A model generated the notes under the pieces. That model was not told where the DNA came from and ran no database searches. It saw only the letters and a list, made by a program, of their open reading frames with translations. A stretch of DNA of 64,000 nucleotides from Bacillota bacterium (lineage in GTDB: Bacteria > Bacillota > Clostridia > Lachnospirales > Lachnospiraceae), in NCBI GenBank assembly GCA_023411555.1, contig JAEYOQ010000046.1:30409-94408 (forward strand), written 5' to 3'. Shown here in pieces: positions 24,554 through 33,284 of this stretch. The number at the start of each line of letters is the position of its first letter. Within the stretch, counting starts at the first letter, position 1. The position numbers were made by a program, and so were the translations under genes.

Positions 24554-27250
24554 ATGGAGTTAAATATGGATTACAGTAAACGAGGAATTGAAAACAAGCA
24601 ACATTATATAAAATCAACCTCGAGAAGACTAATATCAAAAACCAGAATAATCCTATTTCGATTATGTATTATAGCATTTCTGGCTTTTGCTATTATAGGC
24701 TGCATCGCGGGTTTTGGATATGTTAAGGGTGTTGTTGACAGTGCTCCAGATATCTCGCAGATTAATGTGGCTCCTAAGGGCTATACAACTACAATCTATG
24801 ACAAAGATGGTGTCGCAATCGAGAATCTAATTGGTGCTCAGTCCAATCGTGTTTATGTTTCATTAGCGGATCTGCCAGAGCATGTGAAGCACGCGTTTAT
24901 CAGTGTAGAGGATAAACGTTTCTATGAACATAACGGCATCGATGTACGGGGAATACTACGAGCAGGTGTAATTGGACTCAGTAGCGGCAGATTTTCAGAG
25001 GGCGCCAGTACAATTACACAGCAGCTATTGAAAAATCAGGTATTTGACGGAGGTCGAGAGACAGCCTTCATCGCTAAGCTGGAACGAAAAATCCAAGAAC
25101 AGTTCTTGGCCATTCAATTAGAGGATCGACTGGATAAGGAAACCATTCTTGAATATTATCTTAATACCATTAATCTTGGTTCTGGAACCTATGGAATTCA
25201 GACTGCTTCCAGACGATATTTCAATAAGGATGCAAAGGATTTAACCTTGTCAGAGGCAGCTGTCATCGCAGCGATTGCTCAGCTTCCGGTCTACCGGAAT
25301 CCGATTAATTATCCAGAAAATAATGAAGCCCGCCGTAATGAGATTTTAGATGAAATGCTGGATCAGAAATATTGTACCCAGGAAGAATATGACGAGGCGA
25401 AAGCAGATGATATATATTCCCGAATTCAATCCGTGAACGAAGAGCAGGATAATTCCTCTTATTATAGCTATTTCGTAGATGAATTGATTGATCAGGTTAT
25501 GGAGGATCTTCAGTCCGAGCTTGGTTATACTCAGACACAAGCCTCAACACTTCTCTATAGCGGTGGCTTAAGTATCTATACCACACAGGATTCGACCATA
25601 CAAGATATCTGTGATGAAGTGTTTGCCGATGAAGAGAATTTCCCCAAGATAGGAACCTCCTTCTATGAGCTCACTTACGCACTGTCGATTCAGAAAAATG
25701 ATGCTAAGAAAACTACTGTACATTATCACGGCAATGATTTACTCGAGTATTATAAGGATTATCCAGATCCGGAAGGTCTGTATGTTAACGATAACGGAAG
25801 CAAATTCTCCTTACTATTTATTGATAAAGAGGATATGCAGGCTAAAATAGATGCTTTCAGAGAGGCAATGTTGGAAGAAGGCGATATCATTCTTGGTGAA
25901 AAGGTTGATATGACTCTTCAACCTCAGATTTCCTTCGTAGTTATGGATCAGCATACAGGTGAGGTTGTGGCGATTGAAGGTGGACGCGGTGAAAAGACCG
26001 GTAATCGTACCTTAAATAGGGCGACCAATACGGTAAGACAGCCCGGTTCTACCTTTAAGGTGTTATCAACCTACCTTCCTGCACTTGATAGCCTCGGTAT
26101 GACTCTTGCAGATGTTCAGGATGACGCAGGCCCTTACTACTATCCCAATTCAAAGAAGGAAGTAAACAATTGGACCTCAAAGAAGGAGTATGCTGGTCTT
26201 AGTTCCTTACGAAAGGGAATCTATGACTCCATGAATATTGTTACTGTCAAAACCCTCGTAGAGGTGACTCCAGAACTTGGTTATGATTACCTTCTCAAAT
26301 TAGGCTTTACCTCTCTAGTGGATTCCCGCAAGGAAAGTGATGGCCGTGTTGTATCCGACATCAATTATCCTATGGCACTGGGTGGACTGACAGATGGTGT
26401 CAGCAATCTTGAGCTTACGGCGGCTTATTCTGCTATTGCCAACAGCGGTGTCTATACAGAACCCATCTTCTATACAAAAATACTGGATCACAACGGGAAG
26501 GTATTGCTAACAAAGACTCCATACCGCAATCAGGTAATGAAGGAATCTACCTCATATCTGTTAACCAGCGCAATGGAGGATGTTGTAAAGATCGGCACCG
26601 GTACTAACTTAAAGCTCACAGCTATCGATATGCCAATCGCAGGAAAGACTGGCTCAACCTCCGATTACAATGATCTATGGTTCTCGGGCTTCTCGCCTTA
26701 TTATACTGCTACTGTATGGTCTGGTTTTGATAATAACCGCAGTCAAACTGAAAAGACCTATCAACGTAAGATCTGGAAAAAGATTATGGAACAGATACAC
26801 ATACAGAAGAATCTTGAAACAAAATCCTTCAAGGTTCCAGACTCGGTTGTGACCGCAAAGATATGTACCAAATCCGGCAAGCTGGCGGTTGAAGGGGTCT
26901 GTGATCACTACCTGGGTGGAAACACCACAAAGGTTGAATATTTTGCAAAGGGAACCCAACCCACCGAAAAATGTGATATTCATGCAAAAGCATTGGTATG
27001 TTCTGAAACACATGATTTAGCTACGGATTATTGCCCGTCCGTGGAAGAAGCGGTATTTCTGAATAAGACAGAGACCTCAGTGACTGCAGATACTCCATAT
27101 ATCTATCCCACTACCTCTTGCAAGATTCACAAACACGGCGCACCGATTACTAACGTACCGACTACTACACCAGATACTATATATGAGGATGATGAGATGT
27201 ATGAGGACGACGAATTTTATGAGGATGAATTCGAGGATTTTCCCTATTAA
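24554..27250 (+). CDS. Class A penicillin-binding protein (PBP1A-like transglycosylase/transpeptidase)
   Basis: 898 aa bifunctional peptidoglycan synthase. A cytoplasmic basic tail and one membrane helix (about 31-58) precede a GT51 transglycosylase domain: catalytic Glu119 in SVEDKRFYEH, then GASTITQQLLKN and the helix ILEYYLNTINLG. The transpeptidase domain has the acyl-serine S499-T-F-K, the SxN motif S559-M-N, and K698-T-G-S. A cysteine-containing C-terminal region (GVCDH, YCPSVEEA) ends in an acidic Asp/Glu/Tyr-rich tail. ATG 24554 or 24566 are both possible; the second is 6 bases after GGAG. It is monocistronic with a terminator. Confidence 0.95.
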   Translation: MELNMDYSKRGIENKQHYIKSTSRRLISKTRIILFRLCIIAFLAFAIIGCIAGFGYVKGVVDSAPDISQINVAPKGYTTTIYDKDGVAIENLIGAQSNRVYVSLADLPEHVKHAFISVEDKRFYEHNGIDVRGILRAGVIGLSSGRFSEGASTITQQLLKNQVFDGGRETAFIAKLERKIQEQFLAIQLEDRLDKETILEYYLNTINLGSGTYGIQTASRRYFNKDAKDLTLSEAAVIAAIAQLPVYRNPINYPENNEARRNEILDEMLDQKYCTQEEYDEAKADDIYSRIQSVNEEQDNSSYYSYFVDELIDQVMEDLQSELGYTQTQASTLLYSGGLSIYTTQDSTIQDICDEVFADEENFPKIGTSFYELTYALSIQKNDAKKTTVHYHGNDLLEYYKDYPDPEGLYVNDNGSKFSLLFIDKEDMQAKIDAFREAMLEEGDIILGEKVDMTLQPQISFVVMDQHTGEVVAIEGGRGEKTGNRTLNRATNTVRQPGSTFKVLSTYLPALDSLGMTLADVQDDAGPYYYPNSKKEVNNWTSKKEYAGLSSLRKGIYDSMNIVTVKTLVEVTPELGYDYLLKLGFTSLVDSRKESDGRVVSDINYPMALGGLTDGVSNLELTAAYSAIANSGVYTEPIFYTKILDHNGKVLLTKTPYRNQVMKESTSYLLTSAMEDVVKIGTGTNLKLTAIDMPIAGKTGSTSDYNDLWFSGFSPYYTATVWSGFDNNRSQTEKTYQRKIWKKIMEQIHIQKNLETKSFKVPDSVVTAKICTKSGKLAVEGVCDHYLGGNTTKVEYFAKGTQPTEKCDIHAKALVCSETHDLATDYCPSVEEAVFLNKTETSVTADTPYIYPTTSCKIHKHGAPITNVPTTTPDTIYEDDEMYEDDEFYEDEFEDFPY

Positions 27251-27344
27251 CAGAATTCATAACGAAAGCCACAACATAACATAATCCAAGGCTTGTAAGT
27301 ATTTCAATTTAAATCTTACATTGGTCGAAATTCCTATGTAGTAG

Positions 27345-27391
27345 AAAACAGGGTTATATTCTTCTGTATTAAGAAGATATAACCCTGTTTT
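27345..27391. terminator. Bidirectional terminator between PBP and spoVA genes
   Basis: AAAACAGGGTTATATTCTTCT pairs with its near-exact complement after a 5-base loop and is followed by TTTTGATTT on plus and preceded by AAAA. It can terminate both convergent transcripts. Confidence 0.8.
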
Positions 27392-27453
27392 GATTTATCC
27401 ATTATCATCGATGAACAAAAAATGTGCATTATTGTTTTATAACCTGCATTACA

Positions 27454-27810
27454 CTATGATTTCATCTTTGGACCAAAAAACCAGGAAGCGATATAAGCAA
27501 AGATTAAGGCTGCAGAAATACCCACGGCAGAGGCTGTGAAGCCACCCTTGAAGATACCAATGAAGCCATCCTTATCGACTGCTTCCTTTATACCCTTGAA
27601 TAATATATTACCAAATCCAGTCAAAGGAACACCGGCACCTGCACCTGCCCACTTTGCAAAAGGCTCATAGATTCCTAATGCCCCAAGAATTGCACCGAGG
27701 CATACCAATATGACCATGACCCTTCCCGGCATAAGCTTTGTCTTATCTAATAATACCTGAACCACGGCGCAAATTGCACCTCCCACCAAGAATGCTTTTA
27801 AAAACTCCAT
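27454..27810 (-). CDS. spoVAE: Stage V sporulation protein AE
   Basis: 118 aa SpoVAC/SpoVAE-family membrane protein. Typical motifs: FLKAFLVGGAICAVVQVLLD at the N-terminus, the glycine-rich AGAGAGVPLTGFGN, then KGGFTASAVGISAALIFAYI. SpoVA proteins form the channel that takes up Ca-dipicolinate into the forespore and releases it on germination. It is the last gene of the block, 4 bases after spoVAD, with GAAAGGAG upstream. Expression in the forespore (sigma-G in Bacillus) is expected from homology; no promoter was assigned. Confidence 0.95.
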   Translation of the reverse strand: MEFLKAFLVGGAICAVVQVLLDKTKLMPGRVMVILVCLGAILGALGIYEPFAKWAGAGAGVPLTGFGNILFKGIKEAVDKDGFIGIFKGGFTASAVGISAALIFAYIASWFFGPKMKS

Positions 27811-27814
27811 ATGG

Positions 27815-28867
27815 CTAACTCCTTTCTATGATTACTGCATGGGCAATACCTGGTACCGAATTACCTTCGTTAAAGCTGACCTGTGATAGTAAGGCTCCGG
27901 TAGGGATAAACAGTACTCTCTTCCAGACACCTTCCCGCAATTGTTTTAATATATAGCCTGCCAAGGTTATTGCGGAGCAGCCACAACCACTACCTCCTGC
28001 ATGCGTATCCTGCTTGTCCTGATCAAAGATTTCAATACCACAGTCCATATGATTCCCGGAAATATCATACTTTTTCTCGTTCAGCAGATCGATCAATATA
28101 TTCTTTCCCACATAACCAAGATCTCCGGTTATAATCTTATCGTAATAAGATGGTTCCACTCCCAAGTCCTCAAAATTCTGCTTGATCGTCTCAAATGCTG
28201 CCGGAGCCATAGCCGCTCCCATATTCATGGAGTCCTTCAAACCATAATCCACAATCTTACCAATCGTAACACCTTTTATTACTATCTGAGCCTTCTCATT
28301 CTTCGGAGCAAGACTCTGATCACCAATGATAACCGCTCCGCTTCCAGTTATGGTCCAAGAGGCAGAATATGGCCTCTGATTTCCATAATCTAAGGGAAAA
28401 CGAAATTGCTTCTCGGCGCCAGCGAAGTGGCTTGAAGTTATTGCCATAACCCGGTCTGCAAATCCTCCCTCTACAAGAATGGAGCCAATCGTCATGGCTT
28501 CTCCCATGGTAGAACATGCCCCATAGATACCAAGCAGTGGTATCTCCAGTTCAGCAATACCAAAGGAGGTGGCTATGAGCTGGCCTAGAAGGTCTCCTCC
28601 GATCAGATAACGTATATCCTTGTTTGCCAAGCCAGCTTTCTCTAGAGCCTTTTGTGCAGCTCGCCTCATGAATTCGCTTTCTGCTTCCTCCCAGGTCTTC
28701 TTCCCTGCGAGTGGATCTTCCTCAATCATATCAAAAAGAGTGCCCAGAGGACCTTCTCCCTCTTTTTTTCCTGCTATCGATGCTGCCGATATAATACACG
28801 GCGGTTTATGAAATAGGATACTCTGTTTTCCAGCCATTTTACTTTGATTATTACCTTGTTTTTGCAT
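27815..28867 (-). CDS. spoVAD: Stage V sporulation protein AD
   Basis: 350 aa thiolase-fold protein that binds dipicolinic acid. Recognisable stretches are SILFHKPPCIISAASIAGKK, GTLFDMIEEDPLAGKKTWEE, GIYGACSTMGEAMTIGSILV, FRFPLDYGNQRPYSASWTIT, SGAVIIGD and GGSGCGCSAITLAGY. Length matches Bacillus SpoVAD. It is cytoplasmic and peripheral, assembling with the SpoVAC and SpoVAE membrane proteins. GCGGAGG lies 6 bases before the ATG. Gaps to both neighbours are short (4 and 21 bases), consistent with one transcript. Confidence 0.96.
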   Translation of the reverse strand: MQKQGNNQSKMAGKQSILFHKPPCIISAASIAGKKEGEGPLGTLFDMIEEDPLAGKKTWEEAESEFMRRAAQKALEKAGLANKDIRYLIGGDLLGQLIATSFGIAELEIPLLGIYGACSTMGEAMTIGSILVEGGFADRVMAITSSHFAGAEKQFRFPLDYGNQRPYSASWTITGSGAVIIGDQSLAPKNEKAQIVIKGVTIGKIVDYGLKDSMNMGAAMAPAAFETIKQNFEDLGVEPSYYDKIITGDLGYVGKNILIDLLNEKKYDISGNHMDCGIEIFDQDKQDTHAGGSGCGCSAITLAGYILKQLREGVWKRVLFIPTGALLSQVSFNEGNSVPGIAHAVIIERS

Positions 28868-28888
28868 TCATTACCTCCGCTTAATTTA

Positions 28889-29392
28889 CTAGACTACCTT
28901 CAGCTGTTTTAAGATATAATAGATGAGCCCGAGCGCCCAAGAAGTAAAGATACCATACAAAATCACCGGTCCCGCAATCGTAAAGATCTTACAGCCAATA
29001 CCGAAGACCTGTCCCTCCTTTTTATATTCCACGGCCGGTGCTGCTACAGAATTCGCAAAGCCTGTTATGGGAACCAGAGTCCCTGCCCCTCCAAACTTTG
29101 CTAGTTTCTGATATAATCCCAATCCGGTAAATAATATCGATAAAAAGACCAAAGTTACGGTATTATAAGATTTTGCAACCTCCTCCTCAGCTCCGAGATA
29201 CTGATAATACGTAATAAAGGCCTGTCCTATAGTACAGATAATTCCTCCGATGATAAAAGCTTTAAGGCAATTCTTAAATACACTAAAGGTAGGTGTTGTC
29301 TCTTTTACATACTGGTTATACATTTCATTTCTCTTCTGTGTATCCTGTTCCTGAACCACCTTTGAGACTGATTCTTTTTTATTATTTGCCAT
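28889..29392 (-). CDS. spoVAC: Stage V sporulation protein AC
   Basis: 167 aa membrane protein with about four helices. Family motifs: FSVFKNCLKAFIIGGIICTI, LGLYQKLAKFGGAGTLVPIT, GFANSVAAPAVEYKKEGQVF and a C-terminal ALGLIYYILKQL. SpoVAC is the mechanosensitive channel component of the spore Ca-DPA release machinery in Bacillus. ATG 29392 is preferred over 29419 because the sequence between contains GGAAAGGAG. The gene is first of the conserved C-D-E trio and 34 bases after a small membrane-protein gene. Confidence 0.94.
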   Translation of the reverse strand: MANNKKESVSKVVQEQDTQKRNEMYNQYVKETTPTFSVFKNCLKAFIIGGIICTIGQAFITYYQYLGAEEEVAKSYNTVTLVFLSILFTGLGLYQKLAKFGGAGTLVPITGFANSVAAPAVEYKKEGQVFGIGCKIFTIAGPVILYGIFTSWALGLIYYILKQLKVV

Positions 29393-29426
29393 GATTACAT
29401 CTGCTCCTTTCCTACTCATCCATTCT

Positions 29427-29624
29427 CTAGCCCAAACTGATGAACGAAGTTATAACCGGGGCCAGAGTCTCTATCCCGCCTCTGACCAACGTTCCATCAT
29501 AATGAGTCTCTCGTGCCGCACTAAATAGCTCAACACAAAGAACGATTGCAACTGCCATAATTAGGACAAAGGCCACAACCCATACAATCTTCCTCTTAGT
29601 AGCCATACCGCTTTCACACTCCAT
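29427..29624 (-). CDS. Small single-helix membrane protein upstream of spoVAC
   Basis: 65 aa from ATG 29624 (AAAAGGAAAAG just upstream); ATG 29606 is an alternative. One N-terminal helix (IVWVVAFVLIMAVAIVLCVE) is followed by a short polar region, RETHYDGTLVRGGIETLAPVITSF. I do not recognise the family. Position suggests co-expression with spoVAC-D-E in the forespore. The frame extends to 29669, but that would start inside the perfect palindrome at 29663-29692 and is rejected. Confidence 0.65.
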   Translation of the reverse strand: MECESGMATKRKIVWVVAFVLIMAVAIVLCVELFSAARETHYDGTLVRGGIETLAPVITSFISLG

Positions 29625-29662
29625 CTTTTCCTTTTGAATGTGGCTAAGAACCGTATATAGGA

Positions 29663-29692
29663 AAAGCATCAGTTGATATCAACTGATGCTTT
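29663..29692. terminator. Perfect 30-bp palindrome between sigF and spoVA genes
   Basis: A gap-free palindrome whose left half is AAAGCATCAGTTGAT, followed on the minus strand by TTTTCC. It can act as a terminator for the sigF transcript or as a dyad binding site ahead of the spoVA genes. Confidence 0.55.
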
Positions 29693-29787
29693 ATTATAGA
29701 AGCCACAATTTCTCTTCTCTTATTATATGATTTTTATTTTTTACTATTCTGGTAATATATGTCATAGTAAGAGCATGAAACCCCTAT

Positions 29788-29915
29788 CTTTGTGTTAGCT
29801 TGATCTTTCCTAAACCCCTTAGCCTTAAGGATTTTTTGCTTATACCTATCCTTTGTGTTAGTTTGTGCTTTTAATAAATCCCCTTATCCCTAAGCCTTTG
29901 TGTTAGTTTGTGCCG
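29788..29915. repeat. Three direct repeats downstream of sigF
   Basis: Copies of CTTTGTGTTAG[T/C]TTG start at 29788, 29851 and 29896. The first two are followed by related CCCCTTA-rich tracts. The third forms half of a 10-bp stem, AGTTTGTGCC/GGCACAAACT, ending about 29937. No open frame runs through them. Confidence 0.6.
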
Positions 29916-29941
29916 AGGAAGACGCAGGCACAAACTTGGAA

Positions 29942-29971
29942 GTGTGAATTATGCTTTTCAATAATTCACAC
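29942..29971 (-). terminator. Hairpin at the sigF stop codon
   Basis: A perfect 10-bp stem GTGTGAATTA/TAATTCACAC with a 10-base loop that begins on the last base of the sigF stop codon. No strong T run follows; the repeat hairpin comes next. Confidence 0.5.
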
Positions 29972-30687
29972 TATGCTCCGAGCTTTTCTCTCATTATTTT
30001 TAAAATCCTTTTTTCCATTCTGGATACCTGTACCTGTGAGATACCAAGCTCCTTGGCAATATCCGTCTGGGTTCTATCCTTAAAGTATCTAAGCTTGATT
30101 ATTTCTTGCTCCTTTTCGTCTAAGGAAGCGATAATTTCTTTTAATGCAAGCCTGTCTACTAAATTTTCACTCTCATCCTTTGTTTCAGCCAGTTTATCAA
30201 TTAGAAAGATGGGACTTCCATCTCCCTGGTATATAGTCTTATACAGTGATTCAACTTCTGCACCTGTCTCAAGTGCCATAATAATTTCTTCTTTATCTAT
30301 ATCAAGCTCTAATTCTATCTCTTCAATCGTTGGCTCTCTCCCGTAGATATTACCGAATTTTTCTCGTACGACTCTGATCTTCGTTGCCGTCTCCTTCAAT
30401 GACCTACTTACCTTAATCATCCCGTCATCACGGAGGAAGCGCTTTATTTCACCAGTAATCATAGGTACTGCATAGGTAGAGAATTTTACATCGTAGGAGG
30501 AATCAAATTTATCGATAGCTTTAATCAAACCGATACTTCCAATCTGAAATAGGTCCTCCATCTCATGACCACGATTTGCAAAACGTCTTACAATACTCCA
30601 AACCAAGCCAACATTCTCTGTTACTACGCGGTCTCTGGCCTCTCTGTCTCCTTCCTTCGATAATCTAATCAATTCAAGCGTATCCAC
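29971..30687 (-). CDS. sigF: Forespore sigma factor SigF
   Basis: 238 aa sporulation sigma factor, first compartment-specific factor of the forespore. Region 2: NVGLVWSIVRRFANRGHEME, DLFQIGSIGLIKAIDKFDSS, VKFSTYAVPMITGEIKRFLR. Region 3: DGMIKVSRSLKE. Region 4: LDEKEQEIIKLRYFKDRTQT and KELGISQVQVSRMEKRILK. These match Bacillus SigF closely. The frame can be read from a TTG at 30738, but AGGAAAGGAGAGAGG directly precedes GTG 30687, giving the family length, so the start is GTG. It is held inactive by SpoIIAB, encoded immediately upstream. Confidence 0.95.
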   Translation of the reverse strand: MDTLELIRLSKEGDREARDRVVTENVGLVWSIVRRFANRGHEMEDLFQIGSIGLIKAIDKFDSSYDVKFSTYAVPMITGEIKRFLRDDGMIKVSRSLKETATKIRVVREKFGNIYGREPTIEEIELELDIDKEEIIMALETGAEVESLYKTIYQGDGSPIFLIDKLAETKDESENLVDRLALKEIIASLDEKEQEIIKLRYFKDRTQTDIAKELGISQVQVSRMEKRILKIMREKLGA

Positions 30688-30742
30688 ACTAAACCTCTCT
30701 CCTTTCCTCTGCAGCTTAGAATTATGTACGATCTGCAAAACG

Positions 30743-31216
30743 TCAATTTACCTTCTGATAGGCTTCCTGTGTATACTCCTTCATTCGTTCTGCTTTTCCC
30801 ACCCTTTTCGTCATTCTCACCAAGGTTCCGCATCCAACCTGAGAGGTAACCTTTAGATCATCCATAAATGCTTCCATAAAAGAAAATCCCATACCGGATC
30901 GTTCTAACTCGGGTCTAGAGGTATATAGTGGTTCCATCGCTTTCTCAATGTTCTCTATTCCAACACCATTATCCTTAATCTCCACTATGAGTTCATTGCC
31001 TTCAATAATACAATGCATCGTAATCATTCCAAACGAGTTGGCATAGCCATGAATAATGGAATTGGTAACGGCCTCTGACACTGCGGTCTTAATGTCTGCC
31101 AACTCTTCAATGGTAGGATCCAACTGGGTAGCAAAGGCGGCTACTACTGTTCTTGCGAAGCTTTCATTCTGTGATTTACTTTCAAATTCTAAAGTCATTT
31201 CGTTCCTATCCTTCAT
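30743..31216 (-). CDS. spoIIAB: Anti-sigma F factor and serine kinase SpoIIAB
   Basis: 157 aa GHKL-type kinase. Conserved N-terminus EMTLEFESKSQNESFARTVV, QLDPTIEELADIKTAVSEAV, N box TNSIIHGYA, G1 DNGVGI, and the lid PLYTSRPELERSGMGFSFME. SpoIIAB binds SigF with ATP and phosphorylates SpoIIAA. It is about ten residues longer at the C-terminus than the Bacillus protein (ending YTQEAYQKVN). The start ATG 31216 aligns with the Bacillus N-terminus; ATG 31198 is an alternative. It lies between spoIIAA (47 bases) and sigF, the standard operon order. Confidence 0.95.
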   Translation of the reverse strand: MKDRNEMTLEFESKSQNESFARTVVAAFATQLDPTIEELADIKTAVSEAVTNSIIHGYANSFGMITMHCIIEGNELIVEIKDNGVGIENIEKAMEPLYTSRPELERSGMGFSFMEAFMDDLKVTSQVGCGTLVRMTKRVGKAERMKEYTQEAYQKVN

Positions 31217-31263
31217 AGTGATTTTAGTCCCCTTTCAATTTCTAGAAATCCTCTATTGTTATA

Positions 31264-31656
31264 TCAGGTTGTCTGTATAAGCTTCAGAGCAGTTTCAACT
31301 GTATCATATCGTTCAATAATCTTATAAAGTCCGGATAGTCTAAAAATCCTATCCACTGAAGAATTTACATTGACAACTGCTGTCTTTCCCCCGATAAAAA
31401 TAACCTTCCGATATCTTCCCATTATCACACCGATACCTGCACTATCCATAAAGCTCGCACCAGAAAAATCAAATATAATATGCTTAATATTATATCGGTC
31501 AATCAATTTATCTGCCTTTTCTCTGATTCGAACTGCATTATGATGATCTAGTTCATTATTTAACCGGATGATTAAGCACCGTTCATAGATATCGTAGCTA
31601 GTACCCTCCTCTCCTTTGATTGAGGTCATTCCGTTTTGCTTTTTAGCGTCTTGCAT
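31264..31656 (-). CDS. spoIIAA: Anti-anti-sigma factor SpoIIAA
   Basis: 130 aa STAS-domain protein that frees SigF when dephosphorylated. The phosphorylated serine is Ser72 in FDFSGASFMDSAGIGVIMGR, the most conserved motif of the family. GGAGGGAACAACTC before ATG 31656 fixes the start; the longer frame to 31698 is not needed. Compared with Bacillus it has an extra N-terminal ~13 residues (MQDAKKQNGMTSIK). The upstream region should carry a sigma-H promoter, but I could not place one confidently. Confidence 0.94.
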   Translation of the reverse strand: MQDAKKQNGMTSIKGEEGTSYDIYERCLIIRLNNELDHHNAVRIREKADKLIDRYNIKHIIFDFSGASFMDSAGIGVIMGRYRKVIFIGGKTAVVNVNSSVDRIFRLSGLYKIIERYDTVETALKLIQTT

Positions 31657-31756
31657 GAGTTGTTCCCTCCTGGCTCTTTGAAATACTGGTTTTAGCAACC
31701 GTAAGAAGCAAGCTTCTCCGATTCGATTGTGTGCTTATTTTGCGAACACGAGTATG

Positions 31757-31808
31757 AAAAAAAGACCTTTAATGGAATGGGACTCCCCATTCAACATAAA
31801 ACGTCTTT
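31757..31808 (-). terminator. Terminator of the TPR protein operon
   Basis: Minus strand: outer stem AAAGAC/GTCTTT with inner GAATGGG/CCCATTC, followed by seven T residues. Confidence 0.8.
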
Positions 31809-31852
31809 CTTCCATATCATCTTATCTTCGGTTGTTAAAGTGATCTTGTCGA

Positions 31853-33253
31853 TTACTGTATTTCCTTCAGGTAATCCTTAGCATTGTCAGCTCTGTTGGA
31901 ATCAGGGTATTCGGTCAATACAATATTGTAATATAGGGTTGCATTCTCTTTATCACCTAGTTTATGATACGATCTACCGATAAAATAGATTGCATTTACA
32001 TCCTTTGGATCGTAGATTAACGCCTTCTCTAATTCCTTAATCGCTTCATTATACTTACCATCACCGTATAAGTCATGTCCCGCATCGTAATAATCCTCTG
32101 CGGCATCAGGATATGATACCTCTCTCATCAACTCGGCCAGAGTAACTGCTGTATCATTCTCAAATTTATCTTCCTCAACAGTAGCTAATTTATCAGCAAC
32201 TGCCGTGTACTTTCTGTTCTTTTGCGACTTCTCAAGCTCCTGTAAATAGAGCTGAGTAGCTTCAAACAGAGTATCATATATTCCATCCTTAGAATCTGAA
32301 GTAGTCAAACCTTCAATCTGACTTTGTAAGGATTGAATTTGATGTTCTAGCTGCACCTTATCCGCCTTGAGAGAGTCGATTTCATTCTTCTGTTCCTCAA
32401 TCCTTGCTATACTGGAGCTATAGTCAATATTCTCCGTATCCGGATTTGCAGCCCGTCTTTTCTCAATCGTTGGTACAAGTAATATGGCAGAAACTGCTAT
32501 ACCAATCAGTATACCGATCACAAGATTGATAAAAACCATGATATTGGGCTTGTCCTCTTTATAAGAGGATATTGGCATGATTGCTCCGGTGGTAGGAATA
32601 CTCGCTTCCGGATTGCTCTCTAAGTCCTTCACAGTCCCTTCCAGTGCCTCAAGCTCCTTCAGATAGCGTAGGGTCATTGTATTAGATACATCTATTTTAA
32701 GCGCCTTATACAGATACTTTTTAGCCTTATCGTTCTCCTTCTGCTTCATAAGGAGAAGTGCCAGAAGATGATAGGCACGAAGGAAGCGTGGGTTTAAGCT
32801 TACCACCTTCTTCAGCTGAATAATAGATAGATCATCGCTTCCCTGTTTTGCATAATTTAAAGCAGTATTATAACGCTTAATCGCCTGATTCAATGCATCA
32901 AGCTTTGTCGGATTGCTCTGTACCTTATTGATATATTCTTCGGCATCATTCTCAGTTGACTGGATATGACGACTGATTACCCATTCACTTAAGGCTGCTA
33001 CTGTTTCTCCCATCTCATAATAGATCAGACCTAATAGATTTCTAGCATTGGTATTCAATTTATTCAGTTCAAGGCTGCTTTTCAAGGAGATGATGGCTCC
33101 GGATAGGTCCCTTACCCTCGCTCTCGCTAAGCCATTATTATAGTATTGATTGGACGCTCTATAAATTTTGCGATAAATCGTCATGTCTGTACCACAACGA
33201 TCACAGCGCTTCTTCTTGTCCGACATATTGCTTCCACAATTCGGGCAAATCAT
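31853..33253 (-). CDS. Zinc-ribbon/TPR membrane protein
   Basis: 466 aa modular protein. The N-terminal zinc ribbon has two CxxC pairs (CPNCGSN and CDRCGTD, residues 3-21). TPR repeats follow to about residue 210 (for example AYHLLALLLMKQKENDKAKK). A single membrane helix is at about 235-262 (VFINLVIGILIGIAVSAILL), then a coiled coil (about 275-320: IARIEEQKNEIDSLKADKVQ). The C-terminal TPR pair contains KYNEAIKELEKALIYDPKDV. The topology puts the zinc ribbon and first TPR set inside, the coiled coil and second TPR set outside. No enzymatic motif. It is likely a scaffold; the partner is unknown. It is downstream of a 46-codon gene sharing a promoter. Confidence 0.85.
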   Translation of the reverse strand: MICPNCGSNMSDKKKRCDRCGTDMTIYRKIYRASNQYYNNGLARARVRDLSGAIISLKSSLELNKLNTNARNLLGLIYYEMGETVAALSEWVISRHIQSTENDAEEYINKVQSNPTKLDALNQAIKRYNTALNYAKQGSDDLSIIQLKKVVSLNPRFLRAYHLLALLLMKQKENDKAKKYLYKALKIDVSNTMTLRYLKELEALEGTVKDLESNPEASIPTTGAIMPISSYKEDKPNIMVFINLVIGILIGIAVSAILLVPTIEKRRAANPDTENIDYSSSIARIEEQKNEIDSLKADKVQLEHQIQSLQSQIEGLTTSDSKDGIYDTLFEATQLYLQELEKSQKNRKYTAVADKLATVEEDKFENDTAVTLAELMREVSYPDAAEDYYDAGHDLYGDGKYNEAIKELEKALIYDPKDVNAIYFIGRSYHKLGDKENATLYYNIVLTEYPDSNRADNAKDYLKEIQ

Positions 33254-33284
33254 ATCATCCCCACCTGTCCGTTTAATCTTTTCG

